Assembly (NCBI GenBank): GCA_039619475.1 | Contig: CM077115.1 | Location: 413,672,557 to 413,736,556, forward strand | DNA: 64,000 nt | Direction: 5' to 3' | Source: Icerya purchasi | Lineage: Eukaryota; Arthropoda; Insecta; Hemiptera; Monophlebidae | Shown: positions 59,685 through 64,000 of the stretch, in pieces | Layout of the letters: each line of letters starts with the position of its first letter | How positions within the stretch are numbered: position 1 is the stretch's first letter | Notes under the pieces: generated by a model | Told to the model about the DNA's origin: nothing | The model's database searches: none | Seen by the model: the letters and a program-made list of their open reading frames with translations, nothing else | Made by a program: the position numbers and the translations under genes

Positions 59685-60704
59685 TTAATCTGCGCGAATT
59701 GTACGTTGGCAGTCGATACAATCTTTTACTTTCATACAATTTCGAGTACTATGCAGAAATATATCGTCATCGAAATAATATTCTTCATAATAATATTCTT
59801 CATCATTCTCATGTTCAAAACATGGTAGAAGTGATTTTATCGTATCATCCTGTTTTAGTCTATCTGGTAAAAATGTATAAATGCCCCCAACACAACTTGG
59901 AAATAACGTAATTATCATTTCTTTGGTGGTTGTAATGAACAACTGACTTAAATCATTTATATTGAGATTATTCATAAGCTTCAGCGGACGGATGACATGA
60001 TCGTACCATGCATTCATCACCATAACGTTTTTCACCGCACAATGAAAACTATCATTCTCATTATGGTGTTTACAAGTTATCAAATTGCTTATACCAAAAT
60101 ACTCTTCATGTAGATTCTCAATACTAGATAATCGAAAGACTTGATCCATATTAACGATTTCGTAGTCTAAATCACGCAACAATTCAGACTTTTCGTTAAG
60201 TTCCATTAGTGTAAGTTTAGCGTATACTGTTAAAACATATACACGAGCCCTCGGTTTTTGGGACAATATCGTGAATATATCGCGCGCGATGAATATTTCT
60301 TCACGACAGGGAAATAATGAAGGGTTCTTCAAGTAATAACTCACTGAAGAACATTGTAAATGTGGCATTTTTGATGCATGCCATGCTCTGCTTGGCTTAT
60401 ACAGCGTATGCAAACACTTCCCTCCAGACATATCAATCATTGCTAGTTCAGTTACTCGAAACCCATAATCACAATCTATATGGACGCTGATATCTACAAA
60501 ATATTCCGCTATATCCACTTGTTCTGATAATAATACAGGACCAACGATTTTACGTACAAGGGGTGTTGATTCTTCTGATGTATAACCTTCATCATATTGC
60601 GGTGTTGGAGGTGAAGAAGACGTATGCGAGTCGCTATCACTCGAAAAGGAATTCTGAATAAATTCGTCTGCTTTAATATCAATCGATTCGGTATTGTTAT
60701 TCAT
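59685..60704 (-). CDS. Gene A, right-arm copy
   Basis: Exact reverse-complement copy of the 339-codon gene at 49750-50769, with an identical protein. Transcribed toward the palindrome centre. See the left-arm entry for the tag, the exonuclease-like body and the acidic C-terminus. Confidence 0.75.
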   Translation of the reverse strand: MNNNTESIDIKADEFIQNSFSSDSDSHTSSSPPTPQYDEGYTSEESTPLVRKIVGPVLLSEQVDIAEYFVDISVHIDCDYGFRVTELAMIDMSGGKCLHTLYKPSRAWHASKMPHLQCSSVSYYLKNPSLFPCREEIFIARDIFTILSQKPRARVYVLTVYAKLTLMELNEKSELLRDLDYEIVNMDQVFRLSSIENLHEEYFGISNLITCKHHNENDSFHCAVKNVMVMNAWYDHVIRPLKLMNNLNINDLSQLFITTTKEMIITLFPSCVGGIYTFLPDRLKQDDTIKSLLPCFEHENDEEYYYEEYYFDDDIFLHSTRNCMKVKDCIDCQRTIRAD

Positions 60705-61123
60705 GTTTGATTACTATTTTTTTAACTTCTTACTAAAAAAGAAACGTAGAAAATTATTACTTTTACCGTTACAGTAAATTTTTAATAACGCGTGAAGAAC
60801 ACAGCTTCAACAAATTCCACACGTTTAACTTAACACTAATACTGTCTGCACGATCAGATCCGTTCGACATTCGAGCTCGAAGCATGCCTTTGAAAAGGGA
60901 GGGTTGTACCAGAAAAACCACATTCCTTTGGTTATAGAGGTGTTTGAAAGACGCTGTCAAGGGGAGATGAAGATATGTGTGATTGAGTGTAGGTGTGTAC
61001 ATGTAAACCGTTTTCTACAAAAGATATGAAGAGGAAGATCCTGTTTCAGCAGACTCAATAACATTGTCGCACGATCTAATACATCGGTATGGTAACATGC
61101 ATGCAAGGTTAGGAACGGAGCAT
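60705..61123 (-). promoter_or_regulatory. Leader module of gene A (right arm)
   Basis: Exact mirror of 49331-49749. Confidence 0.6.
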
Positions 61124-62548
61124 TTTTCGCTACGACTACGTGACAGCTATATGGGAGAAAAAATATAATACGAAAGATTTCGAAAGAAAAAAAAAATGTT
61201 AGAGTTGGAAAAAAAAAACAACAAAAAAAAATGAAATATTCTTAAACTAATAGAATCGAAAAAATTATTATGAATGATATGGGATCTAACGGTAGCAGAT
61301 GAGTGTGTGCGAATGGATGGTGCGCTTTTGTGGTGGTTGTGGCGATCAAGGAGTATGTGGAAAAAATATAAAAAGTATGTACAGTCAGTAAATTGATTGC
61401 AAAAAGGTAGAAAGGTTTAAAGGATACATTTGCTTATTTAATAGTAGAAAAGGTGCATGAACGCCTTAAATTAACCTTCTGCAAAATAAATGAAATAACG
61501 GTACATCATTCAAGATAGTTTTCATCGGGGGAGATTGTCCATTTTCACCATGCTTTCTAGAAAAGGTGTATACATGTCGTGAATTTGTATGTAGAAAAAG
61601 GTCGTAAATAACGGTACATGACATGCGCTTCAATAATGTTACAAACGACTGGTGAGGCGTGCGGAGACATCTTAGACTGTGGAGCAGCGATTGAATTTCT
61701 TGGAAATGTCGAGATCAGTGTTCGATGACGTTGATGTCGATTTTTTTTATGTGCATGTGTGTATTTGAACGAGTCTAAAAAAAATATTCTTCTAGCGACT
61801 AACGGTAAATAGCGGTGGAGTATTGAGCGGTCAAAGGTTGATAGAAAGACGAGACGAATACATGAAGAGGTTGACTATACCTGGAAAAGGACGATTAATG
61901 TTTGTAGCAACAATATCGTCAATGAAAATAATAGTTCCTTCGTTTAATAATTATACTGAGATGTGTATAATATTAAAATTAGTTACGATGTTGATAAAAA
62001 TTATTTAGTGCTCTGAGATGTTATCTATCAAAATGTTAAAAGATGTAAAGTATGTATGACGGGGTGAATGTGTCGGAAAAATAATACCAGTAAAAATAAT
62101 TAAAGATCGATAATTAAAAATTAAATATAATGACTGTGCGTGGGTCTGATGTGATATGCTCCTGTGGCTAATATAGAAAAAAAAATGTTCACGATTAATA
62201 AGGAACCTAATAGGACGTGTATGTAAGTCTGGGAGGAGTTGAAAAATAAATAAAACATATTATATATGCTAGGGAAACGTGTATGCATGGAAATGGATGT
62301 CGTGCAAATAAAATAAAAAAAATATGTACAAACGGACAAAAATTTCAAAAGACTTTTTGGAAAAATAATCTAACAATAATATACAATAATTGATAGTAAA
62401 ATGGGTGTTGGAGGCAACGTCTACACTTCTGCGAGAGTTGATTGTTTGACTAGGTCTAGAACATATATTATGAAAGAATTGTAATTTGTGTAGGATGAAT
62501 AGAGGATGGTGAGGGAAATTATGAAACCGTGTTAAATAAAATTATACT

Positions 62549-63104
62549 CGATTTCATTTTTGAATACATATGTCTGGAAAAAAATTATGAACGTTCGGGA
62601 AAAACGATCAGAAGCGAAAAAAAAAATATAGTTAGAATAATTCCATAATACTTGGAGTTGAAAAAAGTTATTATGAACGGTATGGCAACTAACGATGGCA
62701 GATGTGTGCGCATTCATCGCGTTGAAGACATTGTAGGATTTATTTTTAGAACCGGAGAAAAATAAAAATATTATGAACGGTCGGAAGAAATGATCAGAAA
62801 CGAAAAAAATATACTTCTGCTATTTCTATAATATTTAGGCTCGAAAAATTATTAAGAACGATATGGAAACTAGCTGCAGAAGATGTGTGCGCATTCATCG
62901 CGTTGAAGACATTGTAGGATTTATTTTTAGAACCGGAGGAAAATAAAAATATTATGATCGGTCAGAAGAAATGATCGGAAGTGAAGAAAATATATAATTG
63001 GAATAATTCCATAATACTTGGAGTTGAATAAAAGTTATTATGAACGGTATGGGAACTAACGTCAGCAGATGGGTGTGCGGGAATGGACGGTGTGCATTCA
63101 TAGC
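62549..63104. repeat. ~182-bp tandem repeat (right arm mirror)
   Basis: Reverse complement of 47350-47905, three copies. Confidence 0.8.
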
Positions 63105-63593
63105 GGTCACATAAAAAAATAATTACTTCTCAATATGAAATGACGGTGGCGTCGGGAGCATCGATCGGGGTTTTAATGGTCGTAGTAAAAGTAAATAGAA
63201 TGCGATATATTCGATATTAAAATAACGGAATCGATCGGAAAAGAGGGTGGAAGGGGTAAAGGAGACTAAGGCTATTTTAGACTATAGAAATAATTGATTT
63301 GTTATTTTATAAATGTTTTGGATAACCGGTTAGGTTTAGACAACAGAGCAGGGATTGGGTTATTATGTGAAAAAAATAATAATTAAAAAAAAAAAATGGA
63401 GCAGTGTACACGGTTGACAAGTGCGGGGGATCGGTGTGTGCGCTTTCACGGCGGAGCACGCTATGTTAGATATATGCGCGGGGTCGTGACGTGCGCTTTA
63501 GCATATGGTAGTAAGATCGGATAATCAGGAAAATAAAAAAATATGCTTCGACTAATTTTATATTATGTATACTTAGACTTTGAAATATTAAAG

Positions 63594-64000
63594 AAATAAT
63601 CACGGTATCGGAAAGGGAGCGCATGTGTGCGCAGGGATATCGCGGCGGAGATCGGGGTATGCGTGGGATCGGCGCGTGCGCTTTCGCGACGGCGACCGGA
63701 GCGTGCGCGGGAACGAAATATACCTGCGTAAGGTGTGAACTGGAGTTATAGGTTAGATTTACGCTTTAAATAATATATCGGGGTTAAATTTTGGAATTTT
63801 CTTACTTAGATCCTGAATTTTGAAAAAATTGTGATAACGTAGCAGTGGGCGGGCGGGGCGAGCGGGGACTTGGGTTACTTTCGGACATTAATTAATATAC
63901 TTATGTTAATTAATAATCGGTTCTGTTTATCAGAAACGATCAGGACGCGTACGAGGGAATTTTGGAGACGGAGCGTTCGTGTGTGTGTGGGTGTGATATC
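63594..64000. repeat. 357-bp CpG-rich unit (right arm mirror, cut by window end)
   Basis: Reverse complement of 46454-46860. The window stops inside the next unit, so it cannot be seen whether the mirror continues to the C-rich block at 45.8 kb. Confidence 0.85.

Larger units (their letters stand above)
46454..64000. repeat. Giant near-perfect palindrome, arms of at least 8.76 kb, centre 55227
   Basis: The sequence from 46454 to 55214 is repeated in reverse complement from 55240 to 64000. Mirror positions sum to 110454 for every paired feature examined, so there is no net insertion or deletion over 8.7 kb. The homopolymers I compared are equal in length (for example T14 near 54854 with A14 near 55587; T10 near 47828 with A10 near 62617). 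The window ends inside the right arm, so the true arm length is unknown. The arms carry genes A and B, their leaders and several tandem repeats. A real inverted duplication and a fold-back assembly artefact are both possible. Confidence 0.95.

Noticed and set aside
46454..64000. Polydnavirus proviral segment
   Set aside because: Genes A and B do not resemble known bracovirus or ichnovirus gene families, and no circle-excision motif was identified.

Overview
The window is nuclear DNA from an insect, probably a hymenopteran. It is AT-rich, its one confident host gene piece has an insect neuropeptide-GPCR protein sequence and canonical splice sites, and the rest is insect-type transposons (non-LTR retrotransposons, mariner, hAT, tRNA-derived SINEs) plus microsatellites. 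The species cannot be fixed from the sequence. No CRISPR array, operon or prokaryotic gene is present.

Region 1 (1-3.2 kb): an exon (2654-3171) carrying the start codon and first 160 codons of a class A GPCR of the orexin/allatotropin-receptor type, read rightwards, with a donor site at 3172. No later exon was recognised, so much of what follows may be its intron. Region 2 (3.2-24 kb): decayed host DNA with a 34-bp palindromic satellite (4.9 kb) and dead non-LTR retrotransposon fragments at 5.6, 7.6-8.5, 12.4-13.8, 16.6, 18.1, 19.7-20.7 and 23.5 kb. Region 3 (24.4-28.4 kb): an inverted copy of a repeat family built of ~287-bp units, split by two DNA transposons. One has ~20-bp TIRs and an exact 8-bp target duplication (24629-27056); the other is an old hAT (27602-28259). 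Region 4 (28.4-43.9 kb): a mariner pseudogene split by a SINE, a jockey-like LINE, a second SINE, and a nest in which one LINE fragment has received another LINE (12-bp TSD) and a hAT (8-bp TSD) that itself contains a hAT MITE (8-bp TSD). Region 5 (44.1-45.4 kb): the plus-strand copy of the 287-bp repeat family.

Region 6 (45.8-64.0 kb) is the unusual part. After C-rich and CpG-rich tandem repeats, the sequence from 46454 to the window end is one long near-perfect palindrome centred on 55227. Mirror positions always sum to 110454, and every homopolymer checked matches in length. Each arm is at least 8.76 kb and the right arm leaves the window. Each arm carries two intact, divergently related genes, A (339 aa) and B (282 aa). 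They share an almost identical ~150-bp leader and the same N-terminal tag (MNNNTES...FIQN), but have unrelated bodies. B resembles the region before the palm domain of Polinton/adintovirus-like protein-primed DNA polymerases. A resembles an insect exonuclease-like family seen with such elements. The palindrome could be a real inverted duplication of a virus-derived element or a fold-back assembly error; the sequence alone cannot decide.
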